A DNA stretch of 64,000 nt from an uncultured Pelagibacteraceae bacterium (GCA_902598735.1 CACKCM010000003.1:45984-109983), one strand, 5' to 3'; shown: positions 45,613 through 53,879, numbered from the stretch's first letter. Notes: generated from the letters alone by a model not told the origin. A program made the numbers and translations.

Positions 45613-45650
45613 GGATGGCCCCAATAAAATTGGGACCACCTAACTTTTTT
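45613..45650 (+). terminator. Intrinsic terminator after lipoprotein B
   Basis: The stem GGATGGCCCCAA / TTGGGACCACC (5-nt loop TAAAA) is followed by CTTTTTT at 45644-45650 on the plus strand. It lies between the convergent lipoprotein B and metY genes; on the minus strand the T-run is weaker, so it mainly serves the plus-strand transcript. Confidence 0.65.
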
Positions 45651-46941
45651 AAGCAGCTAAAGCTTGTTTGATATCAGCTATAATATCGTCTGGATGTTCA
45701 ATACCAATCGATAATCTTACATAACCTGGTGTTACACCTGCTGCCGCTAGCGCTGTGTCATCTAATTGACTGTGCGTAGTAGTAGCCGGGTGAATTGCTA
45801 AACTTCTAGCATCACCAATATTTGCAACGTGATATAGCATTTTTAAGTTATCAATGAATTTAGCACCAGCTTCTTTAGTGCCTAGATCCATTCCAACTAA
45901 AGATCCGTATCCACCTTGCATGTATTTTTTAGCTCTTTCTTTAATCTCCCCTTGATGATTAGTAGGGTAGATTACATTCTTAACTTTCTTTTGTGTTTCT
46001 AAGAAAGTAACAACTTTTTCTGCATTACTACAATGTTGTTTCATTCTAAGAGCAACTGTTTCCAAACCTTGAATAATTTGAAAAGCATTAAATGGACTTA
46101 ATGGAGCACCTAAGTCTCTCAATAAAACCACTCTTGCTCTGATTACAAATGGTATGTTAGCTCCTGTTAATTGAGGAACTGCATCTGCCCAAACGGCACC
46201 ACCATAACTTTGATCAGGTTCATTTATCAATGGTTGTCTTTTTCTGTCTTTAATCCAGTCAAAGTTTCCGCCATCAACAATTATTCCACCAATTGAAGTT
46301 CCGTGACCACCAATATATTTGGTCAAAGAGTGCATAACGATTGCAGCTCCATGAGCTAAAGGTTTACAAATAACTGGTGAAGCTGTGTTATCGATGATTA
46401 AAGGAATTCCTTTTTTTCTACCGATATCTGCAACTTCTTTAATTGGAAAAACACGAAGGTATGGATTTGGGCAAGACTCACCGTAGTAAGCTCTTGTTTT
46501 ATCATCAGTCACTTTTTCAAAGTTTTTAGGATTTGCAGGATCTGCAAATCTAACTTCAATACCTTGTTGTCTCAAAGTATTTTTGAATAAGTTTACTGTA
46601 CCTCCGTATAAGTCAGTTGAAGCAACAATATTGTCCCCAGCCTGTGCTAAATTTTGAATACACATTGCTGATGCTGCTTGACCTGAACCTACCGCTAATG
46701 CAGCTACACCACCTTCAAGTGCTGCAACTCTTTTCTCTAAAACATCAACTGTTGGGTTCATTATACGTGTATAAATATTACCAAATTCTTTTAAACCAAA
46801 TAAATTTGCTGCGTGTTCTGCATTTTTAAATTGGTAAGAAGTTGTTTGGTAAATTGGAACAGCTACTGCTGTAGTAGTAGGATCTGATCTGTAATCACTA
46901 CCATGTAAGCCAATAGTTTCCGGATGTTTAAAATCAGCCAT
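45649..46941 (-). CDS. metY: O-acetylhomoserine sulfhydrylase
   Basis: MetY makes homocysteine directly from O-acetylhomoserine and sulfide. The 430-aa PLP enzyme has the Cys/Met metabolism signature DNTASPVICKPLAHGAAI, with the Schiff-base Lys in HSLTKYIGGHGTSIGG. TTTHSQL follows in the C-terminal domain. The insertion-containing length fits MetY rather than MetB/MetC. The leader carries a SAM-II riboswitch, a terminator and a SAM-V riboswitch. The metY ATG has its own weak RBS (AAGGGGG) and overlaps the end of a 31-aa upstream ORF by 8 nt. Confidence 0.93.
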   Translation of the reverse strand: MADFKHPETIGLHGSDYRSDPTTTAVAVPIYQTTSYQFKNAEHAANLFGLKEFGNIYTRIMNPTVDVLEKRVAALEGGVAALAVGSGQAASAMCIQNLAQAGDNIVASTDLYGGTVNLFKNTLRQQGIEVRFADPANPKNFEKVTDDKTRAYYGESCPNPYLRVFPIKEVADIGRKKGIPLIIDNTASPVICKPLAHGAAIVMHSLTKYIGGHGTSIGGIIVDGGNFDWIKDRKRQPLINEPDQSYGGAVWADAVPQLTGANIPFVIRARVVLLRDLGAPLSPFNAFQIIQGLETVALRMKQHCSNAEKVVTFLETQKKVKNVIYPTNHQGEIKERAKKYMQGGYGSLVGMDLGTKEAGAKFIDNLKMLYHVANIGDARSLAIHPATTTHSQLDDTALAAAGVTPGYVRLSIGIEHPDDIIADIKQALAA

Positions 46942-47029
46942 TGATTTTCCCCCTTACTGTTTCTCTTATTGTCTCGTTCATTTTTTCTCCATTCTTGGAG
47001 AAGAATGAACGAATTTTAATTCTGTTCAT
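46934..47029 (-). CDS. 31-aa upstream ORF between SAM-V and metY
   Basis: An ATG at 47029, 5 nt after the AAAGGAG at the SAM-V 3' edge, opens an ORF encoding MNRIKIRSFFSKNGEK then MNETIRETVRGKING, ending in a TGA that overlaps the metY start. It has the best ribosome-binding site in the leader. The second Met (ATGAAC at 46981) is preceded by another GGAGAA. The peptide is basic and not hydrophobic. The frame is open further upstream, but that part lies in the riboswitch and terminator. Translational coupling to metY is likely; the peptide's own function is unknown. Confidence 0.6.
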   Translation of the reverse strand: MNRIKIRSFFSKNGEKMNETIRETVRGKING

Positions 47030-47036
47030 CTTCTCC
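46976..47036 (-). promoter_or_regulatory. Alternative hairpins: one anti-RBS between two RBS copies
   Basis: On the minus strand GGAGAAGATGAAC (47036-47024) is followed by its complement GTTCATTCTTCTCC (47010-46997), then by a second near-copy GGAGAAAAAATGAAC (46990-46976). The central segment can pair with either neighbour but not both. Each neighbour holds a Shine-Dalgarno and ATG. This looks like a translational switch or an attenuator coupled to ribosome movement. Confidence 0.55.
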
Positions 47037-47090
47037 TTTTTAGTACTTCGGCAAATGCCGGGTGTACAATATGGTTCAAATACCCGGTTT
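47033..47090 (-). promoter_or_regulatory. SAM-V riboswitch
   Basis: The minus-strand stretch starts AAACCGGGTATTTGAACC. It continues with the stem partner ACCCGG, then CATTTGCCGAAGTACTAAAA, and ends at GGAG. This fits SAM-V, an S-adenosylmethionine aptamer known from marine Pelagibacter-like bacteria. A stem-loop with a 3' pseudoknot strand abuts the ribosome-binding site. SAM binding should hide the RBS of the 31-aa ORF. The identification is by memory of the consensus, not by a covariance search. Confidence 0.8.
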
Positions 47091-47106
47091 GATTTTAGAT
47101 TTTTCC

Positions 47107-47135
47107 AAAAAAAAACCACCGACTAAAGCGGTGGT
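47107..47135 (-). terminator. Intrinsic terminator between SAM-II and SAM-V
   Basis: On the minus strand ACCACCG-CTTTAGT-CGGTGGT is followed by a run of nine T. This is a strong Rho-independent terminator placed 13 nt after the SAM-II aptamer. Its CGCTTTAG (47130-47123) is the exact complement of CTAAAGCG at the 3' end of the aptamer (47157-47150), so the two can form a competing antiterminator helix. Confidence 0.85.
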
Positions 47136-47147
47136 CTGAAAGACTTA

Positions 47148-47202
47148 GGCGCTTTAGCAGGATTTATTAAGCGCCCGCAAGTTGCTTTAACTCAGCGCTA
47201 AA
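47148..47202 (-). promoter_or_regulatory. SAM-II riboswitch
   Basis: The minus strand reads TTTAGCGCTGAGTTAAAGC, then ACTTGCGGGCGCTTAATAA and ATCCTGCTAAAGCGCC. It keeps the SAM-II layout: P1 stem AGCGC/GCGCT, the TTAAAG and TTGC loop elements, A/U-rich TAATAAAT, and the conserved 3' GCTAAA pseudoknot strand. SAM-II senses S-adenosylmethionine in alphaproteobacteria and here is followed by an intrinsic terminator, implying transcriptional control of metY. Confidence 0.88.
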
Positions 47203-47204
47203 CA

Positions 47205-47234
47205 AATATACCAAGAAAATTAGGATATTGTCAA
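47205..47234 (-). promoter_or_regulatory. metY promoter
   Basis: Minus strand: perfect TTGACA (47234-47229), an 18-bp spacer and TATATT (47210-47205). Transcription would start at about the first base of the SAM-II aptamer, so the whole aptamer is in the transcript with no extra leader. It lies just after the gshB stop. Confidence 0.8.
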
Positions 47235-47241
47235 CTATCAA

Positions 47242-48159
47242 TTAAATATTGTTCCAGAACAATTTTGAAAGGTTTATTCCAGACAAATCTTTATATGCAG
47301 CTAGTCCAGTAGGGCTAGTAATATTGATATCGCCAATTAATTTCTCTTGTACGAAATCTATCCCTGCAAAATATATATTGTTTTTCACTAACAATTTACC
47401 AATTGCTCTACTTGCATTAACTTCCTTATTTGTGAGCTTTGTTAATTTTGCTTTAGCTCCTTTACTCATATTAGATAAAATACTACCTTTTTTAGGTACT
47501 CTAGAAATAGCACCTACAATCTTTCCTTTAATAATAAAAACCCTTTTATCGCCTTTAGAAATCCCGGGTAAAAACTTTTGAAAAAATAAATGATTATAAG
47601 TTTTCAATAATTTTCTAATTTTGATTGCGTTAAAGGTTTTTAATAAAATTACGTTATTACCACTAAAACCATTAATAGGTTTAGCCACAACAGCTTTATG
47701 TTTTTTAAAAAAACTTTTAATTTCTGAAAGATTTTCACTAATCAAAGTTGGAGGCATATACCTCATTAGATTGATGGAAAATAACTTTTCAGATATGTTT
47801 CTTACAGCAAAAGGGTGATTTATAATTTTAACCTTCCTAGAGATATGGTTCAGTAAGAATGTTGTATATAAATAACGATTATCAAAAGGGGGATCATTTC
47901 TGATTAATATAACTTTAGATTTTTCTAAATTAAAATTGATATTTCTTATTAGTGAGTAGAATTTCTTTTTATTATCATTGATTTTTATATACTTACAAGA
48001 AGCTAAAACTTTTCCATTCAAAAAGCTCAAATTTTCTGGTTCAAAATAATATATTTTGTAGCCTCTTTTTTGTGCTTCAGATGCTAAAAGAATAGTTGTA
48101 TCAGTTTTGATATTTACTTTTTTAAGATCAGAACCCTGAATAGCTAAAATTTTCGTCAT
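47242..48159 (-). CDS. gshB: Glutathione synthetase
   Basis: This ATP-grasp enzyme adds glycine to gamma-glutamylcysteine. The 305-aa protein has GshB-type motifs: IRNDPPFDNRYLYTTFLL, VVAKPINGFSGNNVILLK (ATP-binding Lys), KRVFIIKGKIVGAISRVP and FAGIDFVQEKLIGDINITSPTG with the metal-binding acidic/Asn residues. It starts inside the 3' end of gshA (32-nt overlap), so the two are translationally coupled. Confidence 0.92.
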   Translation of the reverse strand: MTKILAIQGSDLKKVNIKTDTTILLASEAQKRGYKIYYFEPENLSFLNGKVLASCKYIKINDNKKKFYSLIRNINFNLEKSKVILIRNDPPFDNRYLYTTFLLNHISRKVKIINHPFAVRNISEKLFSINLMRYMPPTLISENLSEIKSFFKKHKAVVAKPINGFSGNNVILLKTFNAIKIRKLLKTYNHLFFQKFLPGISKGDKRVFIIKGKIVGAISRVPKKGSILSNMSKGAKAKLTKLTNKEVNASRAIGKLLVKNNIYFAGIDFVQEKLIGDINITSPTGLAAYKDLSGINLSKLFWNNI

Positions 48160-49471
48160 GATTAATTAAAAAATCTAATTTTTTTGTTTTATTATATTGT
48201 TCAATTAGCATTTCTGCTCTAGTTTTTTTATTACTAATAATTTCCTCTATATGTTTTAAATAAATTGTCTCATTTTTCCCACTTTTATTCAGCTCATTTC
48301 TTTTTTCTAAGCCTTTTTTTGACAAGTTTAAAAATATTTTTGCCCAATCAATTAATTTTTTATTTTTTAGCAGAGTGTTTAATCCTTGTTTAGGGGCGTT
48401 TAAGTATGCTTCCATAACTTCCTCTTTTTTCCAATTTTTTATAATTTCATAAGTCTCCTCCAAAGATCCATAAATTAATCCTGTAAAGAAAGAGGGACCG
48501 TTACAAATACAACCGAAATTACATGTATCTAAAGATCTAAACTCTATAACCTGTTTTAATCTTATCTCAGTAAAAATAGTACTTAAGTGATTTTCAAAAT
48601 CTTCTAAAGTTGGTTTTTCTCCTTTTAAAAAAATTAAATTGCCATTTAAAAAATCCCTAAAAGTTTGACCGTTTGGCGAGTAATATTTTCCATTTTTTTT
48701 AAGAAATAAAATTGGGTAATTGATTGCATGATCAATATATTTTTCAAAATTAACATTCTCAAAAGTAATTGGCATTATTCCACCTCTATTAGTTTCTTGC
48801 CAAACCTTTCCTCTATAAGATAAAAAACCTGAAAGCTTGTTTTCATAAAAAGGAGAGTTTGCAAAAAGAGCAATAGTTAAAGGAGCTAAATAGTTTCCAA
48901 TTTTAAATTTTTTTTCAAAATCTTCTTCAGAAGTGTAATCATAATTAATCTGAATACCGGCAGTTTTGTACATCATATCTAAACTTAATTTGCCACCTTT
49001 TGGCATTTCTGATGTCATAATTTTGTAACGCTCTTTAGGACTTTTAGGGATTTCAATTAATTTATTAAAAGGATCGTATGCAATAGATGAAGTTGTGATA
49101 GAGGCAGAGCTAAAAACTTCTTTCAGTTCATCGAAATGAGAACTATTTTCTGAACAAACTAAATGTATATTTTTAAAAGGTGCACCTGATAATTCATATT
49201 GAAACCCCGGCTCAGTAGTAATCTTTTGATTTTCCCTCTTTAAACCAATTATTTTATCTTTTTCATATTGAAGCTCCCAACCATTGTTTTTAAGAAGTTC
49301 AAATACTTTCTTTATCTTTTCATAATCAATTCTTTTAAGATCTTTTTTATTAAAAAGAAATTTTTCATGCTCAACGCCAATTCTAAGTTGATTATTCTCT
49401 TTAATTCCGTCGTTGAAATATTTAATTAATTGGCTGTTATTTTCTATGAGTGTAGGTGAATTATTAGTCAA
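48128..49471 (-). CDS. gshA: Glutamate-cysteine ligase (alphaproteobacterial/plant type)
   Basis: GshA makes gamma-glutamylcysteine, the first step of glutathione. At 447 aa it has the plant-type GCS2-like motifs RIGVEHEKFLFNKKDL, TTEPGFQYELSGAP, LSLDMMYKTAGIQINYDY and RLKQVIEFRSLDTCNFGCICNGPSFF. It is upstream of and overlapping gshB, and overlaps the VOC gene by 8 nt, forming a three-gene run. Confidence 0.93.
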   Translation of the reverse strand: MTNNSPTLIENNSQLIKYFNDGIKENNQLRIGVEHEKFLFNKKDLKRIDYEKIKKVFELLKNNGWELQYEKDKIIGLKRENQKITTEPGFQYELSGAPFKNIHLVCSENSSHFDELKEVFSSASITTSSIAYDPFNKLIEIPKSPKERYKIMTSEMPKGGKLSLDMMYKTAGIQINYDYTSEEDFEKKFKIGNYLAPLTIALFANSPFYENKLSGFLSYRGKVWQETNRGGIMPITFENVNFEKYIDHAINYPILFLKKNGKYYSPNGQTFRDFLNGNLIFLKGEKPTLEDFENHLSTIFTEIRLKQVIEFRSLDTCNFGCICNGPSFFTGLIYGSLEETYEIIKNWKKEEVMEAYLNAPKQGLNTLLKNKKLIDWAKIFLNLSKKGLEKRNELNKSGKNETIYLKHIEEIISNKKTRAEMLIEQYNKTKKLDFLINHDENFSYSGF

Positions 49472-49856
49472 ACGTCTTTAACTCTAATACATTTCCATTT
49501 GGATCTTCAATAAAAAATGTATTCTGTTCAAACTCAGTTCCCTCAAACCTTGTGTAGGGCTTATCAATATAATTTATTTTATTGGCTTCAATATTAGATT
49601 TAATTTTATTAAACACTTCTTTTTTTAAATGTACGCCAAAGTGCGGGACTGGAACTTGGCCCATATCTACATCATGTTTCTCTCTAGGCAGTTTCATAGA
49701 TGTTTGGTGTAGAGTTAGTTCATTACCCCAAAAATCAATATCAACCCATTTGCCATCTTCACGATTACCAGTTTTGCACCCTAAAATATCAGTGTAAAAA
49801 GCTTCCGCTTTTTTTAAATCCCCTGCAGGGATCGCTAAATGAAATGAATTACTCAT
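49464..49856 (-). CDS. VOC (glyoxalase/bleomycin-resistance) family protein
   Basis: This 130-aa protein has the two beta-alpha-beta-beta-beta halves of the vicinal oxygen chelate fold: [26 protein letters not shown], then [17 protein letters not shown], with [17 protein letters not shown] at the end. The metal-ligand pattern (His4/Glu) is only partly visible. Its place before gshA-gshB suggests glutathione-dependent detoxification, but specificity is unknown. Its start is divergent from cysE. Confidence 0.8.
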   Translation of the reverse strand: MSNSFHLAIPAGDLKKAEAFYTDILGCKTGNREDGKWVDIDFWGNELTLHQTSMKLPREKHDVDMGQVPVPHFGVHLKKEVFNKIKSNIEANKINYIDKPYTRFEGTEFEQNTFFIEDPNGNVLELKTFD

Positions 49857-49911
49857 GTGCAGCTTTATATATTCTTCTTTAAATTTTTCAAGTAGTCATT
49901 ATATACATCCT

Positions 49912-50487
49912 ATGAACGATTATTTAGAATCTATAAAAAAAAGAGATCCTGCGGCAAAATCTATACTGAGTATCATTCTCACATATCCAGGTGTTAAGGC
50001 AGTTTTCTTTCATCAAGTATCAAATTTTTTTTACAAAGCTGGATTTGATTTAATAGCCAGAATTATTTCACAAACAATAAGATTTTTTACAGGAATTGAA
50101 ATTCATCCTGGGGCCAAGATAGGTAAAAATTTATTTATTGATCATGGTATGGGTGTAGTGATCGGTGAAACTTCTGAAGTTGGAGACAACGTTACTATAT
50201 ATCACAATGTCACTTTAGGAGGAAGTTCTCCAAGCATAGATAGCGAAAGACAACGACATGAAAAAAGACATCCTACGATTGGCCATGATGTTGTAATAGG
50301 GTCTGGCGCACAAATAATTGGGCCAATTAAAGTTGGTAACAATGCGAGAATAGCAGCTAACGCAGTTGTGGTAAAAGATGTTCCAGAAAACGCAACGATG
50401 GTTGGCATCCCCGCAAAGGCAGTCAAGCTAGAAAATAAAGGGAGCTTCAGACCTTATGGCGTAGATGATAAAGTCAAAGATGAGTAA
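49912..50487 (+). CDS. cysE: Serine O-acetyltransferase
   Basis: CysE makes O-acetylserine, the cysteine backbone precursor. The 191-aa protein (start at ATG 49912, [17 protein letters not shown]) has a left-handed beta-helix with hexapeptide repeats: [56 protein letters not shown]. An open frame extends back to 49855 but that part has no family match. It is the short form lacking part of the N-terminal helical domain. Overlaps msrB by 8 nt. Confidence 0.93.
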   Translation: MNDYLESIKKRDPAAKSILSIILTYPGVKAVFFHQVSNFFYKAGFDLIARIISQTIRFFTGIEIHPGAKIGKNLFIDHGMGVVIGETSEVGDNVTIYHNVTLGGSSPSIDSERQRHEKRHPTIGHDVVIGSGAQIIGPIKVGNNARIAANAVVVKDVPENATMVGIPAKAVKLENKGSFRPYGVDDKVKDE

Positions 50488-50857
50488 AGATTGGGATCCA
50501 AATTTAACTCCAGAACAAAATTATGTTTTAAAACAAGAGGGAACAGAGTCTCCAGGTAGCAGTCCTTTAAATCAAGAAAAAAGAGAGGGCTCTTATCACT
50601 GTGTTGGGTGCGGAACAAAATTATTTGAGTCTACAACTAAATATGAGAGTGGTTCAGGCTGGCCTTCTTTTTTCGAATCTATTCCAGGGGTATTCGAAGA
50701 AAAAAAGGATATGCATATTGGTTATCCAAGAACTGAGTATCATTGTAAAAAATGTGGAGGTCATCATGGTCATGTTTTTGATGACGGTCCAAAACCTACT
50801 GGAAAACGATATTGTAACAACGGTATCTGTTTAGTCTTTAAACCAAAAGGCGAGTAG
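50480..50857 (+). CDS. msrB: Peptide-methionine (R)-S-oxide reductase
   Basis: MsrB repairs methionine-R-sulfoxide. The 125-aa protein (ATG at 50480) has zinc Cys pairs C41/C44 (CVGCG) and C89/C92 (CKKCGG), GSGWPSFF, and [17 protein letters not shown] with the catalytic Cys112. The usual RYCxNS reads RYCNNG, a mild change after the catalytic Cys. It overlaps cysE, so the two are cotranscribed. Confidence 0.94.
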   Translation: MSKDWDPNLTPEQNYVLKQEGTESPGSSPLNQEKREGSYHCVGCGTKLFESTTKYESGSGWPSFFESIPGVFEEKKDMHIGYPRTEYHCKKCGGHHGHVFDDGPKPTGKRYCNNGICLVFKPKGE

Positions 50858-50972
50858 TTATACACAAACCAATTAAGTGTTTTAATACAACTTATCAAAA
50901 AATTATAATCTAACTTGTCATGTCCTCTAGACCAAGGCGGCACAAGTTTGTAAGATTATCATTTCATCCACC

Positions 50973-51530
50973 ATGAAGAAGCAAATTATTTCCCTACTTA
51001 CAATTATATTCTCGTTAATTTCATTTTATACTCACGCATCAGAACTAAATTGGAAACCAGCTCAGGATGGAGATAAAATTATTTTAATTAGACATGCTAA
51101 AGCCCCTGGGGGCGGAGACCCAGAAGGATTTAAAATTGATGATTGTAAAACTCAAAGAAATCTCGACATGATGGGCATTAATCAAGCAAAAAAAATTGGT
51201 AAACTTTTTACAGAAAAAAAAGTTAAAATTGATCAAGTTTTATCAAGCCAGTGGTGTAGGTGCAAAGATACCGCAAAATATGCTTTTGGTAATTTCAAAG
51301 AATTTTCTGCGTTAAATTCTACTTATACTCCACCATACGATCAAAATGAAAAACAACAGATTAAGGACTTAAAAAAATATGTAAATAATTGGAATGGTAA
51401 AGGGGGAAACCTAGTTTTAGTTACGCATTATATAATTATCTTGGCAATAACTGGAGAAACAACACGATCTGGTGAACTAGTCATCACTGATAAAAATTTT
51501 AAAGTTTTATCAACAATTAATACTTTTTAA
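50973..51530 (+). CDS. Periplasmic histidine-phosphatase-family protein (SixA-like)
   Basis: This 185-aa protein has a Sec signal peptide (cleavage near THA-S23). A phosphoglycerate-mutase-like core follows: LIRHAKAPGGGDPEGF (R40-H41, with RHA instead of the usual RHG), QVLSSQWCRCKDTAKYAFG and LVTHYIIILAITG with the second His. The family includes phosphatases of many small substrates; the exported location suggests a scavenging or signalling role that cannot be specified. Confidence 0.8.
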   Translation: MKKQIISLLTIIFSLISFYTHASELNWKPAQDGDKIILIRHAKAPGGGDPEGFKIDDCKTQRNLDMMGINQAKKIGKLFTEKKVKIDQVLSSQWCRCKDTAKYAFGNFKEFSALNSTYTPPYDQNEKQQIKDLKKYVNNWNGKGGNLVLVTHYIIILAITGETTRSGELVITDKNFKVLSTINTF

Positions 51531-51871
51531 AAAAATATAAAATATCCAACTGTTATTAAAATTAAATATTCAATAAATGTTTTAATTTTTAAAAGAGTGT
51601 TCTTATCCTGAAATTTGTTATTAATGAATAAAGTTAATCGAGAAAAAGCCAAGTGAACCAAAATAATACTTAAAGCTATACCAAGCAAAGCATGGTAAAA
51701 GCTAAAATTTTTAAGTCCATAAAAGCAAGCTGCGATAAATGTGAACCAGGATATATTGGTTACAAATAAAGTAATTAAAATACCTGATCCTTTTTTAAAA
51801 ATACTTTGAGACTTGATGAAAGTATATGACCACAAAAGAGTGAATAAAAAACCTGCGTATTTAATTATCAT
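51527..51871 (-). CDS. Small polytopic membrane protein, hypothetical
   Basis: A 114-aa protein with four hydrophobic helices (MIIKYAGFLFTLLWSYTFI, GILITLFVTNISWFTFIAACFYGL, HALLGIALSIILVHLAF, FIEYLILITVGYFIFF). I recognise no family. It is convergent with the phosphatase-family gene (4-nt overlap) and divergent from ccdA. Confidence 0.55.
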   Translation of the reverse strand: MIIKYAGFLFTLLWSYTFIKSQSIFKKGSGILITLFVTNISWFTFIAACFYGLKNFSFYHALLGIALSIILVHLAFSRLTLFINNKFQDKNTLLKIKTFIEYLILITVGYFIFF

Positions 51872-51921
51872 GAGCCAATATTGTAATTGCGGTAAAGTTC
51901 AAAGGCAAATATAAACGTTAT

Positions 51922-52638
51922 ATGATCATTAAACTTGTGTTTGCTTTTGGGGCTGGATTTATAAGTTTTCTCACCCCTTGCGTACTTCCAATTATACCAG
52001 GTTATATTTCATATATTACTGGAAAAGATTTAGGGGAAATAGACAAAGACAAATCAATAGTTTTGACTAAAACTATTCTTTTTTCACTTGGTTTCTCATT
52101 TGTTTTTATAACACTCGGAGCTGCTGCCTCTGCAATAGGAAATGTGCTTCTTTTCTTTTCAAATGAATTACGAATTGTTGCAGGATTAATAATTATTATT
52201 TTTTCATTACAAATGTTAGGTTTTTTAAATTTTTCTTTTTTAAATACTGAAAAAAGAATTCAAACTAATTCAAATTATAAAGATAATTATGCATTTCCTT
52301 TTATAGTTGGTGCGGCTTTTGCATTTGGTTGGACACCTTGCATTGGTCCGGTTTTAGGATCTATAATTGCTTTGTCTGCCACTGAGGCTACAATTAGTAA
52401 AGGAATTTTATTATTATCATTTTATTCTTTAGGTTTAGCTATCCCATTTATATTATCCGGATACTACATGAGTAGATTTCTAAATTCTAAAAAAGGTTTT
52501 GGAAAATATTATGGAACTATTACAAAATCTGGCGGAGCCATTCTTTTAATTACTGGCATCTTGATTACTACAAATTATATTCAAGTTATAAGTTATTATA
52601 TTTTGACGACCTTTCCAATTCTCGCTAAAGTTGGTTAA
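51922..52638 (+). CDS. ccdA: CcdA-type thiol-disulfide transmembrane reductase
   Basis: This 238-aa membrane protein with six helices moves electrons from cytoplasmic thioredoxin to periplasmic thiol proteins, including cytochrome c maturation. The redox Cys are in FLTPCVLPIIPGYISYITG and WTPCIGPVLGSI, the hallmark pair of CcdA/DsbD. It has one-nucleotide overlap with rbsK. Neighbouring glutaredoxin and MsrB genes fit a redox theme. Confidence 0.9.
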   Translation: MIIKLVFAFGAGFISFLTPCVLPIIPGYISYITGKDLGEIDKDKSIVLTKTILFSLGFSFVFITLGAAASAIGNVLLFFSNELRIVAGLIIIIFSLQMLGFLNFSFLNTEKRIQTNSNYKDNYAFPFIVGAAFAFGWTPCIGPVLGSIIALSATEATISKGILLLSFYSLGLAIPFILSGYYMSRFLNSKKGFGKYYGTITKSGGAILLITGILITTNYIQVISYYILTTFPILAKVG

Positions 52639-53540
52639 TGAGCGAAATAACAGTCTTAGGAATTTTTGTTGCTGACATAAGTTTTTCTGGACCCAAAATT
52701 CCATCAATAGGTGAAACTATTTTGGGAAAAAAATATAACGTAGGTCCAGGAGGAAAAGGTTGCAATCAAGCCATAGCAATTGCGAGACTTGGCGGAAATA
52801 CAAACTTTATAAGTAAAATTGGTAAAGATGCATACGGAGAGTTAGCTCTTAAAACTCTTGAAAAAAATAAAATTTCTACAGAAAATATAATTCAAGATGG
52901 CAATCAACAAACTGGCGTAGCAGGAATTTTAGTTGATCAAAATACTGGAAAAAATGCAATCAATGTAATTGTAGGCGCCCCAAGTTCTTTGAGAATAAGT
53001 GAAATTGAAAAACAAATTAATTTAATAAAAAGATCAAAAATTTTTTTAACTCAATTAGAGGTTCCTAAAGACGTGACCTTACATTGTTTGAAAACTGCTA
53101 AAGAAAATGGGTGTATTACTATTTTAAATCCTGCACCAGCATCTGAAATTTCAAAAGAGTTTTATAATAATATCGATATTTTTACGCCTAATGAAACCGA
53201 GGCCGAATTTTATACTGGAATAAAGATTGTTAGCGAGAAAGAGGCAAAGCAGGCAGCAGATAAACTTTTAAATTTAGGAATTAAAAAAGTAATAATAACT
53301 CTTGGAGAAAAAGGGCTCTTTTATTCTGATGGAAAAGATGAAACTTACTTAAAAGCCAGTACAGTAAAAGCTATTGATACTACTGGCGCAGGAGATGCTT
53401 TTAATGGGGGTTTAGCTTTTGGGTTATCTAAACAAAAACCAATAAAAGAGTGTTTAGAATTAGCAAATAAAGTTGCTGGAATTTCCACAACAAAACTCGG
53501 CGCAGGCGATGCTATGCCGTTTTTAAAAGATATAAATTAA
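52638..53540 (+). CDS. rbsK: Ribokinase-like PfkB-family sugar kinase
   Basis: This 300-aa PfkB carbohydrate kinase has signature 1 VGPGGKGCNQAIAIARLGG and signature 2 DTTGAGDAFNGGLAFGL with the catalytic Asp. TPNETEAEFYTG fits ribokinase. The first gene it overlaps is ccdA, not a sugar transporter, so the substrate (ribose, or deoxyribose or another nucleoside sugar) is not certain. It ends 4 nt into the convergent glutaredoxin gene. Confidence 0.85.
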   Translation: MSEITVLGIFVADISFSGPKIPSIGETILGKKYNVGPGGKGCNQAIAIARLGGNTNFISKIGKDAYGELALKTLEKNKISTENIIQDGNQQTGVAGILVDQNTGKNAINVIVGAPSSLRISEIEKQINLIKRSKIFLTQLEVPKDVTLHCLKTAKENGCITILNPAPASEISKEFYNNIDIFTPNETEAEFYTGIKIVSEKEAKQAADKLLNLGIKKVIITLGEKGLFYSDGKDETYLKASTVKAIDTTGAGDAFNGGLAFGLSKQKPIKECLELANKVAGISTTKLGAGDAMPFLKDIN

Positions 53541-53791
53541 GTTAAAAGCTTATCTAATTCTCCGTTTCGATTAGCTTCTTGAAGCTTATCATTACCACCA
53601 ATGTAATGATCACCGATAAAAATTTGAGGAATGGTTCTTGCGCCATTTGTTCTTTGTAACATTTCTTTTGCGTTAGCTGGATCTGCCCAAATATCAATTT
53701 CTTCAATTTCAACATTTTTTGTTTTTAATAACGCTTTGGCTGCTGCACAAAATGAGCATGGATTGCCAGTATACATTGTGACTTTTTTCAT
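53537..53791 (-). CDS. grxC: Glutaredoxin 3 (GrxC family)
   Basis: This 84-aa protein has a thioredoxin fold and redox motif CSFC (residues 12-15) instead of the usual CPYC. TIPQIFIGDHYIGGNDKLQEANRNGELDKLL, the cis-Pro and glutathione-binding region, follows. It uses glutathione made by gshA/gshB nearby. Sited within a redox-rich region but as a separate minus-strand gene. Confidence 0.92.
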   Translation of the reverse strand: MKKVTMYTGNPCSFCAAAKALLKTKNVEIEEIDIWADPANAKEMLQRTNGARTIPQIFIGDHYIGGNDKLQEANRNGELDKLLT

Positions 53792-53879
53792 AATTAATAT
53801 ATATCAGTTAATTTTATTTTCTTTTAATTTTTTTTCTCAAGTTTAAGTTTTTAAAGCTAAAAAATATGTATCTTATAAA

